From the NCBI RefSeq assembly GCF_900169525.1, contig NZ_LT821239.1:1200708-1264707 (forward strand): a stretch of 64,000 nucleotides of DNA, in the 5' to 3' direction. Under the pieces are notes generated by a model. The model saw only the letters and a program-made list of their open reading frames with translations, had not been told where the DNA came from and did not search any database. The translations under genes and the position numbers were made by a program. Of this stretch, positions 18,569-27,701 are shown piece by piece. Within the stretch, counting starts at the first letter, position 1; every line of letters begins with the position of its first letter. The stretch is from Corynebacterium pacaense (lineage in GTDB: Bacteria; Actinomycetota; Actinomycetes; Mycobacteriales; Mycobacteriaceae).

Positions 18569-20045
18569 CAATGCATAACAACCGACACGATCAAACCGGT
18601 CCTACCGTAAAGGTCCGGCCGGAGACCGCCATCACGGCGGGGGACAACGACTACCACAAGGGGCTGAGTACCCGGCACGTGAACATGATCGCCATCGGTG
18701 GTGCCATCGGCACCGGCCTGTTCATGGGTGCCGGAGGGCGTCTGGAGCAGGCGGGACCGGGCATCGTGTTCAGCTACGCCGCGTGCGGTCTGCTGGCGTT
18801 CCTCATTCTCCGGGCACTGGGGGAGCTGGTGATGCACCGGCCCTCCTCGGGATCCTTCGTCTCCTACGCCCGTGAGTTCTATGGAGAAAAGCGGCCTTCG
18901 CCACCGGATGGCTCTACTGGATGAACTGGGCGATGACATCCATCGTCGATATCACCGCCGCCGCCCTGTACATGAACTTCTTCGGCCGCTACGTCCCCTG
19001 GATAGCGGCGGTCCCGCAGTGGGGCTGGGCACTGGCGGCCCTGACCCTGGTTCTGGGGATGAATCTGATCTCCGTGAAGGTCTTCGGGGAAATGGAGTTC
19101 TGGTTCGCGCTGATCAAGGTGGTGGCGCTGTCGGTGTTCCTCGTGATCGGGTGCTACTTTGTCATCTTCGGCACACCCATCGAGGGCCATGATGTCGGGT
19201 GGTCGCTGATCACGGACAACGGCGGACTGCTTCCCGGCGGAATCCTTCCCGTCATCGTTCTGATGCAGGGTGTGGTGTTCGCCTACGCCTCGATCGAGTT
19301 GATCGGTACGGCCGCGGGGGAGGTGGAGAACCCCGAGAAGATCATGCCGAGGGCGATCAACACGGTGATTGTCCGGATCGCGGTGTTCTACGTCGGTTCG
19401 CTCATCCTCCTGTCGCTGCTGCTTCCCTACACCGAGTACCGGGCGGGGGAGAGTCCCTTCGTGACATTCTTCGCCGCCATCGGCGTTCCGGGCATGGATG
19501 TGGTGATGAACCTGGTTGTGCTCTCAGCGGCACTGTCCTCCCTCAACGCGGGGTTGTACTCCACGGGAAGGATTCTGCGTTCGATGGCGCTCAACGGCTC
19601 GGCTCCCCGCTTCGCCGGCCGGATGAGCACCTCCGGAGTCCCCTACGGGGGCATCGTGATCACCGCGGTGGTCGCCGCGTTCGGGGTCGGTCTCAACGCG
19701 ATCGTGCCGTCGCAGGCCTTCGAGATCGTGCTCAACTTCGCCGCCCTGGGCATCATCGCGTCCTGGGCGATGATCGTGCTCTGCCACATCGCCCTTGTCC
19801 GCCACGCCAGGGCAGGTAGGCTGCAACGACCGGCGTTCAGGATGCCGCTGGCGCCCTACTCCAGCTGGTTCGTGCTGATCAGCCTGGTGTTCATCGTCAT
19901 CATGATGGCCTTTGACAAGCCGGTGGGAACTTGGACCGTGGCCGGTCTGGGTGTGATCATCCCGCTGCTGGTCGGAGGGTGGTACGCCTGCCGCGGAAGG
20001 ATCACCGCCATCGCCGCCGAGCGCGGGGCGGAGCTCAACCCCTAG
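18565..20045 (+). pseudogene. Amino-acid permease (AAT/APC family, AnsP-like), frameshifted
   Basis: Two adjoining frames together encode one complete 12-helix amino-acid permease of about 493 residues. Residues 1-109 ([39 protein letters not shown]) run in the first frame up to YGEK near 18888. The continuation [16 protein letters not shown] lies in the frame one base back, and the first frame soon ends at a TGA. The loss of a single base at or near AAAAG (18887-18891) explains this. The helix content and [24 protein letters not shown] motifs match the asparagine/aromatic permease group; the substrate is not certain. It is translationally coupled to the GntR gene. Sequencing error, true inactivation and programmed -1 slippage remain possible. 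Confidence 0.85.
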
Positions 20046-20473
20046 GAAAGGAGCTGACAGTCGGGGCAGAGGCCGAAAACCTCCGCCTCGTGGCTGCTCA
20101 CCAGAAAACCGTGGGAGGAGGCCACCTCCCGGGCCCAGGATTCCACCGGGCCCCCGTCGATCTCCACCGTTTTCCCACACCGCGTGCACACGAGATGGTG
20201 GTGGTGATGGCCGGCGACGCACTGCCGGTAGAGCGTTTCGCCCCCGGCTACGTTGAGCACGTCCACGGCGCCGATCTCGGTAAGGGACTGGAGGGTGCGG
20301 TACACGGTGGTCAATCCTACCGCGAGGCTCCTGGAATCGAGCTCGGAATGAATCTCCTTCGCCGAGGCGAAATGATCGAGCTCGTTGAGTACATCGACAA
20401 CCGCCTTGCGCTGCCGGGTGCTGCGCACACCGAGCTTGGGGGCGCTCGCCTGCCCGACTCTGTTGGGGCCCAC
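20042..20473 (-). CDS. zur: Zinc uptake regulator Zur (FurB)
   Basis: A 143-residue Fur-family repressor. Its winged-helix domain shows STRQRKAVVDVLNEL and VGLTTVYRTLQSL, and the metal sites are in AGHHHHHLVCTRCG and VFGLCPDC, giving the two CxxC structural zinc motifs plus the regulatory His cluster. In related corynebacteria and mycobacteria Zur represses zinc-uptake genes when zinc is replete. GTG 20471-20473 has AGGAGG at 20481-20486. It is downstream of, and on the same strand as, the ArsR gene (67-bp gap), the known zinc-responsive pair arrangement. Its 3' end overlaps the permease 3' end by 4 bp. Confidence 0.92.
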   Translation of the reverse strand: MGPNRVGQASAPKLGVRSTRQRKAVVDVLNELDHFASAKEIHSELDSRSLAVGLTTVYRTLQSLTEIGAVDVLNVAGGETLYRQCVAGHHHHHLVCTRCGKTVEIDGGPVESWAREVASSHGFLVSSHEAEVFGLCPDCQLLS

Positions 20474-20540
20474 CTCGTGCCCTCCTGAATCCTGATAGAA
20501 AACGTTGAATCTCTCCCGTATCCTACCCCGGACCGACGTG

Positions 20541-20930
20541 CTACTGCTGTTCCTGGCTGTAGGAGCTGGCCTCGTGGGCCGCTCTGATCACGTCGATGAC
20601 GGGCGGTGCACTGAGGCAATAGGTCATCTGTCTGCCGTTGCGGGTCGCCGAAACTATCCCGGAATCCTTGAGCACCTTGAGATGCTGGCTGATCAGGGGC
20701 TGGGAGTTTCCGATGACCGAGACCAGCTCGTGGACGTAGTGGGGGCGTTCGTACAGCGAGAGAATGATGTGGATGCGGATGGGGGAATCGAGCAATCGGA
20801 TCAGGTTCGCGGTTGCGACCAGCGCGGCCCGTGATTCGATCACCGAGGAACCGGTGGGAACGGGATCGGTCGCTTGAAGATCGCTCACCTGATCCAGCGG
20901 ACTCATGAACTCTCGCGGGGTGTCAAGCAT
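20541..20930 (-). CDS. znr: ArsR/SmtB-family metalloregulator (Znr-like)
   Basis: A 129-residue ArsR-type winged-helix repressor. The helix-turn-helix is HELVSVIGNSQPLISQHLKVLKDSG and the wing is SATRNGRQMTYCL; RPHYVHELV fits the dimer core. Its position directly upstream of zur and next to glyS is the same as the cg2500-zur arrangement of C. glutamicum and Rv2358-furB in M. tuberculosis, where the ArsR protein represses the pair and is released by zinc. The metal specificity is inferred from this synteny. The start near 20930 is an ATG or GTG preceded by AGAAAGGGG-like sequence. Confidence 0.88.
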   Translation of the reverse strand: MLDTPREFMSPLDQVSDLQATDPVPTGSSVIESRAALVATANLIRLLDSPIRIHIILSLYERPHYVHELVSVIGNSQPLISQHLKVLKDSGIVSATRNGRQMTYCLSAPPVIDVIRAAHEASSYSQEQQ

Positions 20931-21218
20931 CTCCGGTAACCCCCTTTCTATCGGGATGCAGGATAGGTTTTCCTACCCCTAACGACTAGCAATAATGCTA
21001 TGCTATCGCATTTGAGATCTTCTGCCGGGTATTTGTGCCACCATTCACCGGAGGTGGGGATAACTGCAGGAAATTCCGCACCCGGCGCGCACAATCCACG
21101 GGGATTTCCGTCCGTGGGGGTCAGGGATGAAACCGGGGCATCTTGGGCTAGAATCGGACGGGTATGTCCCCGAGGGGGACCTGAGTTTTAGTAATCAATC
21201 TGGAGGAGAGCATCCGAC
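20931..21218. promoter_or_regulatory. Divergent promoter region for the znr-zur unit and glyS
   Basis: The 288-bp gap carries an imperfect palindrome AATGC-(9 bp)-GCATT at 20994-21012, inside an AT-rich patch with repeated TATGCT-like hexamers. A second near-palindrome (GGATAGG-TTTT-CCTACCC) lies around 20961-20978. ArsR proteins bind AT-rich dyads close to -10 elements, so the first is the better operator candidate for znr autoregulation. The glyS start has GGAGGAGAG at 21201-21209. There is no T-box leader. Confidence 0.35.
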
Positions 21219-22604
21219 GTGGCTCAGCAATCGATCATCGACACCGTAGTCAACCTGTGCAAACGACGCGGATTGGTCTACCCGTGTGGTGAGATCTACG
21301 GTGGCACCCGGTCCGCATGGGATTACGGTCCGCTGGGAGTGGAGCTGAAGGAGAACATCAAGCGTCAGTGGTGGCGTTCCATGGTGACCTCCCGGCCCGA
21401 TGTCGTCGGCGTGGACACCTCCGTGATCCTGCCCCGTCAGGTCTGGGTCACCTCCGGGCATGTCGAGGTGTTCACCGATCCCCTGGTGGAATCGCTGCAC
21501 ACCCACAAGCGCTACCGCGCCGACCACCTGCTCGAGGCCTATGAGGAGAAGCACGGCCACCCGCCGGTCAACGGCCTGGCCGATATCAACGACCCCGAGA
21601 CCGGTCAGCCCGGCAGCTGGACCGAGCCGAGGGCCTTCTCCGGCCTGCTCAAGACCTTCCTCGGTCCGGTCGATGACCAGGAGGGGCTGCACTACCTGCG
21701 CCCCGAGACGGCGCAGGGTATCTTCATCAACTTCAAGAATGTGATGAACTCCGCCCGGATGAAGCCGCCGTTCGGCATCGCCAACATCGGAAAGTCCTTC
21801 CGGAACGAGATCACACCCGGAAACTTCATCTTTCGTACCCGTGAGTTCGAGCAGATGGAGATGGAGTTCTTCGTCAAGCCCGGTGAGGACGAGGAGTGGC
21901 ACCAGTACTGGATCGACACCAGGCACCAGTGGTACCTCAACCTGGGTGTGCGGCCGGAGAACCTCCGCCTCTACGAACACCCCAAGGAGAAGCTCTCGCA
22001 CTACTCCAAGCGCACGGTTGACATCGAGTACGCCTTCAACTTCGCCGGCAGCAAGTGGGGCGAGCTCGAGGGTGTGGCCAACCGCACCGATTATGATCTC
22101 CGCGTGCACTCCGAGGGATCGGGGGAGGATTTATCCTACTTCGATCAGGAGACCGGGGAGCGCTGGATCCCCTACGTGATCGAGCCCGCCGCGGGTCTCG
22201 GTCGCGCGATGATGGTCTTCCTCATGGATGCCTATCACGAGGATGAGGCTCCCAACTCCAAGGGTGGAGTGGACAAGCGGGTCGTGCTCAGGCTAGACCG
22301 CCGTCTGGCACCGGTCAAGGTCGCGGTGCTGCCGCTGTCGAAAAAGGACACGCTCACCCCGGTCGCCGAGAAGCTCGCCGCGGAGCTGCGCCAGTTCTGG
22401 AACGTCGACTATGACACCTCCGGAGCCATCGGGCGCCGCTACCGTCGCCAGGATGAGATCGGCACCCCCTTCTGCGTGACCGTCGATTTCGACACCCTCG
22501 AGGACAACGCAGTGACCGTGCGCGAGCGCGACACCATGGAGCAGGTCCGTATCCCTCTGGATGAGTTGCAGGCATACCTCGGTGAGCGCCTCCTGGGCTG
22601 CTAG
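21219..22604 (+). CDS. glyS: Glycyl-tRNA synthetase (single-chain, class II)
   Basis: A 461-residue homodimeric-type glycyl-tRNA synthetase that charges tRNA-Gly in the cytoplasm. The class II motifs are visible: [15 protein letters not shown]-like motif 1 ([15 protein letters not shown]), [25 protein letters not shown] as motif 2, and [12 protein letters not shown] as motif 3. The C-terminal anticodon-binding domain contains [11 protein letters not shown]. The start is GTG 21219 ([10 protein letters not shown]) after a good ribosome site. The chain is of normal length. Confidence 0.96.
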   Translation: MAQQSIIDTVVNLCKRRGLVYPCGEIYGGTRSAWDYGPLGVELKENIKRQWWRSMVTSRPDVVGVDTSVILPRQVWVTSGHVEVFTDPLVESLHTHKRYRADHLLEAYEEKHGHPPVNGLADINDPETGQPGSWTEPRAFSGLLKTFLGPVDDQEGLHYLRPETAQGIFINFKNVMNSARMKPPFGIANIGKSFRNEITPGNFIFRTREFEQMEMEFFVKPGEDEEWHQYWIDTRHQWYLNLGVRPENLRLYEHPKEKLSHYSKRTVDIEYAFNFAGSKWGELEGVANRTDYDLRVHSEGSGEDLSYFDQETGERWIPYVIEPAAGLGRAMMVFLMDAYHEDEAPNSKGGVDKRVVLRLDRRLAPVKVAVLPLSKKDTLTPVAEKLAAELRQFWNVDYDTSGAIGRRYRRQDEIGTPFCVTVDFDTLEDNAVTVRERDTMEQVRIPLDELQAYLGERLLGC

Positions 22605-22670
22605 ACTTCCTCGTATGTCCAACTTTTGATTGACACCGGCTTTGTTCAGGGCCGGTGCTAATCTGTTTTC

Positions 22671-23243
22671 ATGACCACGAAGGATCTCGCCGTGACCTCA
22701 TATACCTCCTGGAGCAAGCGCAGTAAACGCGAAGGGCAGCTGTCCACCGACCTGTTGCGGGGGGAGGAGGGCACGAAGGTGGCAACATTCGGGGATTCCC
22801 CGGCAAAGACATTCGAGTCCACCGCCACCGTCGAGAACGCGGACTGGAAGATCCACTTCGCAATCGGCGGTGAGGCGAGTGCGACCCTGCCGGACGGCCG
22901 GGTCTTCACCGCCGATCCCGGGGATAAGGGGTTCAGCAAGAGCAAGAGCATCGAGATCGATATGGCGGGTTTAAAGATGCTCGCGCTCAACGAGAACAAG
23001 AACAACTGGATCATCGACGACGCCGATTCGCAGAAGGTCGCGCAGTTCACCGGGGTCAACAACGGCGTGCGCCGGTCCATTCTCGAGTTCGAGGACGGGG
23101 TCGCGCTCCCTCTGGATCAGGAGGTTTTCCTGTCCTGGGTCGCACGGAAAACACTGGAATCCCGGCTCGTCGGCTCCAGCTGGGGCCTGACGCTCTTCCT
23201 CATCATCCTCACACCGATCATCATTTACCTCACCTTCAACTAG
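22671..23243 (+). CDS. Conserved hypothetical protein with C-terminal membrane anchor
   Basis: A 190-residue protein with a beta-rich body (about residues 1-160) and a single C-terminal membrane helix (WGLTLFLIILTPIIIYLTF), suggesting a tail-anchored cytoplasmic domain. TAATCT at 22659-22664 ends six bases before ATG 22671, so the transcript may be leaderless. A CACCGGC/GCCGGTG hairpin (22634-22657) lies just upstream. The next gene, 13 bp away, shares a LPxxxxVFLSW signature and a similar strand pattern, indicating a paralogous pair. Function is unknown. Confidence 0.7.
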   Translation: MTTKDLAVTSYTSWSKRSKREGQLSTDLLRGEEGTKVATFGDSPAKTFESTATVENADWKIHFAIGGEASATLPDGRVFTADPGDKGFSKSKSIEIDMAGLKMLALNENKNNWIIDDADSQKVAQFTGVNNGVRRSILEFEDGVALPLDQEVFLSWVARKTLESRLVGSSWGLTLFLIILTPIIIYLTFN

Positions 23244-23256
23244 GGGATCGGCGCTG

Positions 23257-23745
23257 ATGGAAGGCACGGACCACGCCAAGGCGGGCATCTTCGGCGCCCA
23301 CGCCCAGGAGATCTGGGTGTGGATGGGGAATGAGCTTTTCGACGACAACGGGGGCGTCATCGCCGAGGTGCGCTCCGACGTGCTCTACGTGGCACATGAA
23401 CGCATGCTCATCGAATCCACGCGGGGTTCCATGAAGTTCCGCTGCCGGGCGACCACGGCGGGCGGTGAGGTGTACACGATCACCCAGGAATCCTTCACCG
23501 TGTCCGAGCTGCACGCCAGTTGCGGGCAGCGCAGCTACACGCTGCGCAGGGTCTCGCCCTGGCGCAAGGAACGCGTCATCGACAACACGGGGGTGGAGGT
23601 GGCGCGGGTGCGCCCGATGACCAGTGGCCGGGTTGAGTTCCAGGTGGGAACCGTCGGCGATGAGAAGCTGCCCTTCATCGATGCGGTGTTTCTCAGCTGG
23701 GGCTGCGTGCTGGTCGATTCCGCGGTACGTCGTCCAAGATTCTAG
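23257..23745 (+). CDS. Conserved hypothetical protein, paralogue of the preceding gene product
   Basis: A 162-residue soluble protein predicted to be mostly beta strands (EIWVWMGNELFDDNGGVIAEV; RSYTLRRVSPWRKERVI). It shares LPFIDAVFLSW with LPLDQEVFLSW in the preceding protein, plus a similar order of strands, but it lacks the C-terminal membrane helix. The overall pattern resembles LURP/Tubby-like barrels, though this is only an impression. Its last 53 bases overlap the 3' end of the opposing TPM-domain gene. The ATG start is 23257; no known catalytic motif is present. Confidence 0.65.
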   Translation: MEGTDHAKAGIFGAHAQEIWVWMGNELFDDNGGVIAEVRSDVLYVAHERMLIESTRGSMKFRCRATTAGGEVYTITQESFTVSELHASCGQRSYTLRRVSPWRKERVIDNTGVEVARVRPMTSGRVEFQVGTVGDEKLPFIDAVFLSWGCVLVDSAVRRPRF

Positions 23746-25657
23746 AATCGACCTCCGCGGAACTGATCACCATTCCGGTCACGATGGCGCCGCCCGCGCC
23801 ACCCCCTCGATTGTTACGGTTGTTGTAGTCTTTGATGTCCGAACGCGCCGATGCGGTTGCCCGCTGCGCCGCAACTGCCGACTGTCTGGCGAAATCAATG
23901 GCCTGGCGGGTGTCGGAGGTGCGTTGCTGTTGGGCCTGCGCATAGAGTCGTTGGGCATTGGCCAGGTGGGTGCGAGCCTCGGTTTGGATGATCCTTCCCC
24001 TGGTGGACACCAGATCCTCGGCACCCTGGATCTGCTTCGCCGCGGACTGCAGTTGTTGATCGAAGATCTGCAGCTGGCGGGCCTGATCGGCGGCGGTGGC
24101 ACGGACCGTGTCCAACTGTTCATCCAGTGCGGAGTCGATGTCGGTGAGCTCGGTGTAGGTGCCCAGTGGGTCAGCGGAGGCGTCGGAACGCGCGCTCTGC
24201 ACGGCGGCGACGGCCTTGCGCACCACCCGGTCGAGGGACTCCCAGTCCGCCTTCGTGCCGTCGGTGGCGGCGCGTTGCTTGATGTCGCCGGCCTCGCGTA
24301 TCTCATCCTCGATCTCGGAGATCAGATCACCTACGTGAGCCCGTGCGGTGGCGATGTTCTCGTCGGCATTCTCCACACCCGACAGCAACCGGTCGGCGGT
24401 GGCGATCGCATGCTCCGAATCCCGGATGGCGTCGACGAGACCTCCCTGCTGGCCCGCCGGCTTCTCCTCGAGCCGCTGTGCCAGTGACAGTGTCTTCTCG
24501 GCCTCGTCGAGAGCCGCCGAGGCCAGATCGACGTTGTGGTCGATGCTCTCCAGCACCGCCGCGTCGTAGCTGCCACGCAGGGTGTCGAGGGTCTGCTGGG
24601 CCTTCGGCAGCCGCGTGCGCAGATCGATGGTCCGCTGGGTCAGCTCATTGAGTTTCGTGCCCGCGGTGAGCAGCAGATTGCGCATCTGACTGAAGTTCTC
24701 CGCCTCCGCGTCCAGGGCGGCATCGGCCTGCCCGCAGGAGGAGATGATCTCCACCAGCATGGACCGCCGCTCCGCCTCGGTCTCCGGAATGGAGTCGTGG
24801 AGCCGCTGCTTGATCTGGAAGGCGTTCTGCAGGGTGCCCACCGAATGGTTCATCGCCCTGGTGAAGCTCCTGGTGCGTTCGACACCGAACTCCGATTGCG
24901 CCAGTTCAAGTTCCTCCTTCCCCCGGCGGATGGATTCGTCCGTGGAGCTGAGCTCCTCCTCCGCGAGGTCCTCGAGGGTCTGCATCGGCAGCGAGATCAG
25001 GCGGTTGGAGTCCGCGGGGTCGATGGAGCGGGCATCCTCGAGCGTCGCGGCATTCTTCCTCTTGCCCTGGCGCCGACTGTAGGCCCAGATTCCGCCGCCG
25101 GCGGCAGCAACACCCGCCGCCCCGGCACCCAGCCACGCAGCGGACGCGCCGGATCCGCCGCCGCCGAGCGATTCCGCGACGGCAACCGCCGATCCCGCGA
25201 TATTGCCCTGCTGCAGCTGCGCACGGGCGGCTCTGTCAGCCGCATCGAGCTGGGAGGCGGTCCACTGGCTGCCTCCGAGAATGCCATAGGTGCCCTCGCT
25301 GGGGGCGACGGCGTAGATGAGCACGTTGCCGGAGCCGTTCGCCGTCAACGCCTGGCGTGTCCAGGTCTCCGGATCCACACCCTCGAAGGAGTTGAGGATG
25401 ACCACGAAGATCTCCTTCTGCTCCCTGGTGCGGACGGTATCGATGGCCGAATTGATCTCCGTGATCTCCGAATCGCCGAGTGTGCCGGTGTAATCGGTGA
25501 CGCGGTCGGTGTAGCGCTGCGGTTGCTGCGCCAGGATCGAGGCGGGCGCGGCCATGGCGGGAAAGGTTCCCGTCATGACCATCGCCCCCGCTCCGATCGC
25601 GATGGCGGCGGAGGCTGTGGCGGCGATTTTTCGGACACGCGCCGGATTGGAGTTCAT
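23693..25657 (-). CDS. Exported TPM-domain protein with long coiled coil
   Basis: A 654-residue protein starting at ATG 25657 (MNSNPARVRKIAATASAAIA). It has a signal peptide, then a TPM domain (about residues 45-170, with VTDYTGTLGDSEITEINSAI and KEIFVVILNSFEG). A Gly-rich linker and a membrane helix near residues 180-200 (SAAWLGAGAAGVAAAGGGIW) lead to about 400 residues of heptad-rich helix, and a Gly/Arg-rich tail. The TPM domain would sit outside and the coiled coil inside the cell. TPM proteins have been linked to envelope maintenance and photosystem repair elsewhere; the role here is unknown. The N-terminal upstream extension to 25756 is unlikely because it would overlap the divergent DUF218 gene. 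Confidence 0.78.
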   Translation of the reverse strand: MNSNPARVRKIAATASAAIAIGAGAMVMTGTFPAMAAPASILAQQPQRYTDRVTDYTGTLGDSEITEINSAIDTVRTREQKEIFVVILNSFEGVDPETWTRQALTANGSGNVLIYAVAPSEGTYGILGGSQWTASQLDAADRAARAQLQQGNIAGSAVAVAESLGGGGSGASAAWLGAGAAGVAAAGGGIWAYSRRQGKRKNAATLEDARSIDPADSNRLISLPMQTLEDLAEEELSSTDESIRRGKEELELAQSEFGVERTRSFTRAMNHSVGTLQNAFQIKQRLHDSIPETEAERRSMLVEIISSCGQADAALDAEAENFSQMRNLLLTAGTKLNELTQRTIDLRTRLPKAQQTLDTLRGSYDAAVLESIDHNVDLASAALDEAEKTLSLAQRLEEKPAGQQGGLVDAIRDSEHAIATADRLLSGVENADENIATARAHVGDLISEIEDEIREAGDIKQRAATDGTKADWESLDRVVRKAVAAVQSARSDASADPLGTYTELTDIDSALDEQLDTVRATAADQARQLQIFDQQLQSAAKQIQGAEDLVSTRGRIIQTEARTHLANAQRLYAQAQQQRTSDTRQAIDFARQSAVAAQRATASARSDIKDYNNRNNRGGGAGGAIVTGMVISSAEVDSRILDDVPRNRPARSPS

Positions 25658-25697
25658 GGGCACCACATTACCCATCCTGCCTGGCAAACTGGATACG

Positions 25698-26372
25698 GTG
25701 AGAAGAAAACTTCTGGTCCTGCTGGGTGTGGTGCTCGTCCAACCCGCGCTGCGCATTCTGGGCTATTCCCTGGTCCGTCGCCCCAATGATGGAGAGACGA
25801 TCGATTCCATTCTGGTGCTGGGCACCGCGCAGTACGATGGGCGGCCGTCGAAGCAGTTCGCGGCACGGCTGCGGCACACCGCCGAGCTGTGGCACCAGTG
25901 CGAAACGCAGCGTGTGTACACCGTGGGAGGAAAACTCCCCGGCGACCGCTTCAGCGAGGCCGCGGTCGGTAGGGAGTTTCTGCTGCGGGAGGGGGTGGAT
26001 CCCGACTTGATACGGGTGCACCCGCACGGCTCGGACACCCGCGGATCCTACGCCGACCTGGATCCGCGGGAGGTCGGCCGGGTGCTCATCGTCACCGATC
26101 CGAACCACTCCTACCGTGCTGTGCGCATCGCGCGCCGCATGGGCTTCGACGCCGCGCCGTCCCCGACTCCCTTCAGCCCCACGGTCTTTCCGTCGAGAAG
26201 CTTTTTTCTGACCCTTCTCCACGAATCGGGCGGGGTGGTGGTCCTGGACGTGTCGGCGGTTTTCGGGCAACGGGTGGCCGATAGGCTGGAGGACACACTG
26301 AGATCGCTGCAGGCGGTGCTCCGGCCTTCCAGGCGGGTGCGCCATGAGCAGCTGCGAAGGCTGAGGGATTAG
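25698..26372 (+). CDS. DUF218/YdcF-family membrane-anchored protein
   Basis: A 224-residue protein that starts with a short basic N-terminus and one membrane helix (MRRKLLVLLGVVLVQPALRIL). A DUF218 domain follows: DSILVLGTAQYDGRPSKQF, YTVGGKLPGDRFSEA, RGSYADL and VLIVTDPNHSYRAVRIARRMGFD. Family members are implicated in envelope processes, SanA- or YdcF-like; the enzymatic activity is unproven. GTG 25698 is chosen because longer starts would run into the divergent TPM gene. dgt begins on the very next base after its stop, implying coupling. Confidence 0.8.
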   Translation: MRRKLLVLLGVVLVQPALRILGYSLVRRPNDGETIDSILVLGTAQYDGRPSKQFAARLRHTAELWHQCETQRVYTVGGKLPGDRFSEAAVGREFLLREGVDPDLIRVHPHGSDTRGSYADLDPREVGRVLIVTDPNHSYRAVRIARRMGFDAAPSPTPFSPTVFPSRSFFLTLLHESGGVVVLDVSAVFGQRVADRLEDTLRSLQAVLRPSRRVRHEQLRRLRD

Positions 26373-27641
26373 ATGTATCACTACACCGCCGCGGATTCCG
26401 CGCGCCGACTCACCGAGCGTCCGAAGACGAGCAGAATGGCCTTCTCGGACGAGGATTCGCGCAGCGACTTCTCCCGTGACCGTGCCCGCGTGCTCCATTC
26501 CGCGGCGCTGCGGCGGCTGGCTGATAAGACCCAGGTGGTCGGACCCCGTGACGGGGACACGCCGCGCACCAGGCTCACGCACTCGCTGGAGGTGGCCCAG
26601 ATCTCGCGTGGAATGGGTCAGGGACTCGGGCTGGATCCCGATCTCTCCGATCTGGCGGGGCTGTGCCACGACATCGGTCACCCTCCCTACGGGCACAACG
26701 GTGAAACCGCACTCAACATGGTCGCCGGGGCCTGCGGGGGCTTCGAGGGGAACGCCCAGACACTGCGGATACTCAGCCGACTCGAACCCAAGGTGGTCTC
26801 CGCGCAGGGGGAGAGCTTCGGTCTGAACCTCACCCGCGCGGCACTGGATGCCGCCTGCAAGTATCCCTGGACGAAAACGAACCTCGACGGTGGCACCAAC
26901 CGCAAGTACGGCGCCTATGACGAGGATGCCGGGATTCTGGCTTGGGCGCGGGAGGGGCACCGAGATCTCCGGCCCAGCCTTGAGGCACAGACCATGGACT
27001 TCTCCGATGACATCGCATACTCGGTGCACGATGTCGAGGATGGAATCGTCTCCGGGCGCATCGATCTGAAGGTGCTCTGGGACCTGGTGGAGCTGGCCGC
27101 GCTGGCGGAGAAGGGCGCGCGCGCCTTCGGCGGCGACCCGGAGGAGCTCATCGAGGGGGCGGCGCAGTTGCGGGCCCTGCCCGTGGTGGCGGCCGCTTCG
27201 GATTTTGACGCCTCCCTCAGCTCCTACGCGGCACTGAAGGCGATGACCTCGGAACTGGTGGGCAGATATGTCGGTTCCACGATCGCGGCCACCAGGGCCG
27301 CGGGCGGTGAACTCGGACGCCAGCACGGCTCCCTGGTGATCCAGCCCAGGGCCGAGCGGGAGGTCAAGCTGCTCAAGACCCTGGCCGTGCTCTACGTCAT
27401 GGACGACCCGGGCCATCTCGCACGCCAGGACAGGCAGCGCGACCGGATCTTCCGTGTCTTCGACTACCTGACCCTCGGCGCGCCGGGAGCCCTGGACCCG
27501 ATGTACCGGCAGTGGTTCATCGACGCGGTGGATGATGCCCAACGGGTGCGGGTCGTGGTGGACCAGATCGCCTCGATGACGGAGTCCAGGTTGGAGCGTG
27601 TGGCCAGAAAGGCCTCTGAGATCTCCGGCTTCCTCGGGTAG
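26373..27641 (+). CDS. dgt: Deoxyguanosinetriphosphate triphosphohydrolase-like protein
   Basis: A 422-residue HD-superfamily dNTP triphosphohydrolase. Metal ligands are in RTRLTHSLEVAQISRG (H), LCHDIGHPPYGHNGE (HD) and FSDDIAYSVHDVEDG (D). Such enzymes cleave dNTPs to nucleoside and tripolyphosphate, controlling dNTP pools. ATG 26373 directly abuts the DUF218 stop. A strong hairpin follows 13 bp after its stop, ending the unit. In many actinobacteria dgt lies next to dnaG; here glmS and the mtl genes intervene. Confidence 0.93.
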   Translation: MYHYTAADSARRLTERPKTSRMAFSDEDSRSDFSRDRARVLHSAALRRLADKTQVVGPRDGDTPRTRLTHSLEVAQISRGMGQGLGLDPDLSDLAGLCHDIGHPPYGHNGETALNMVAGACGGFEGNAQTLRILSRLEPKVVSAQGESFGLNLTRAALDAACKYPWTKTNLDGGTNRKYGAYDEDAGILAWAREGHRDLRPSLEAQTMDFSDDIAYSVHDVEDGIVSGRIDLKVLWDLVELAALAEKGARAFGGDPEELIEGAAQLRALPVVAAASDFDASLSSYAALKAMTSELVGRYVGSTIAATRAAGGELGRQHGSLVIQPRAEREVKLLKTLAVLYVMDDPGHLARQDRQRDRIFRVFDYLTLGAPGALDPMYRQWFIDAVDDAQRVRVVVDQIASMTESRLERVARKASEISGFLG

Positions 27642-27654
27642 GGAATCGGGCACT

Positions 27655-27701
27655 AACCCACATTTGGGGTGAGTTGTATCACCATAAATGTGGGTTTTCT
27701 T
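27655..27701 (+). terminator. Strong hairpin terminator after dgt, with an embedded GTGA-N6-TCAC dyad
   Basis: AACCCACATTT (27655-27665) pairs perfectly with AAATGTGGGTT (27686-27696), followed by TTCTT. The loop contains GGTGA-N6-TCACC (27668-27683), which extends the stem and matches the GTGA-N6-TCAC core bound by the cAMP-responsive regulator GlxR in corynebacteria. It lies about 180 bp upstream of mtlA. Termination is well supported by structure; GlxR binding is a hypothesis. Confidence 0.75.

Noticed and set aside
18881-18900. Firm call of programmed -1 frameshifting in the permease
   Set aside because: The site lacks a classic X-XXY-YYZ heptamer in frame and no clear downstream stem was identified; a deletion or sequencing error is simpler.
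20060-20488. Plus-strand open frame across zur and other long shadow frames opposite high-GC genes
   Set aside because: High GC content creates long antisense frames; the minus-strand Zur protein has clear family motifs.
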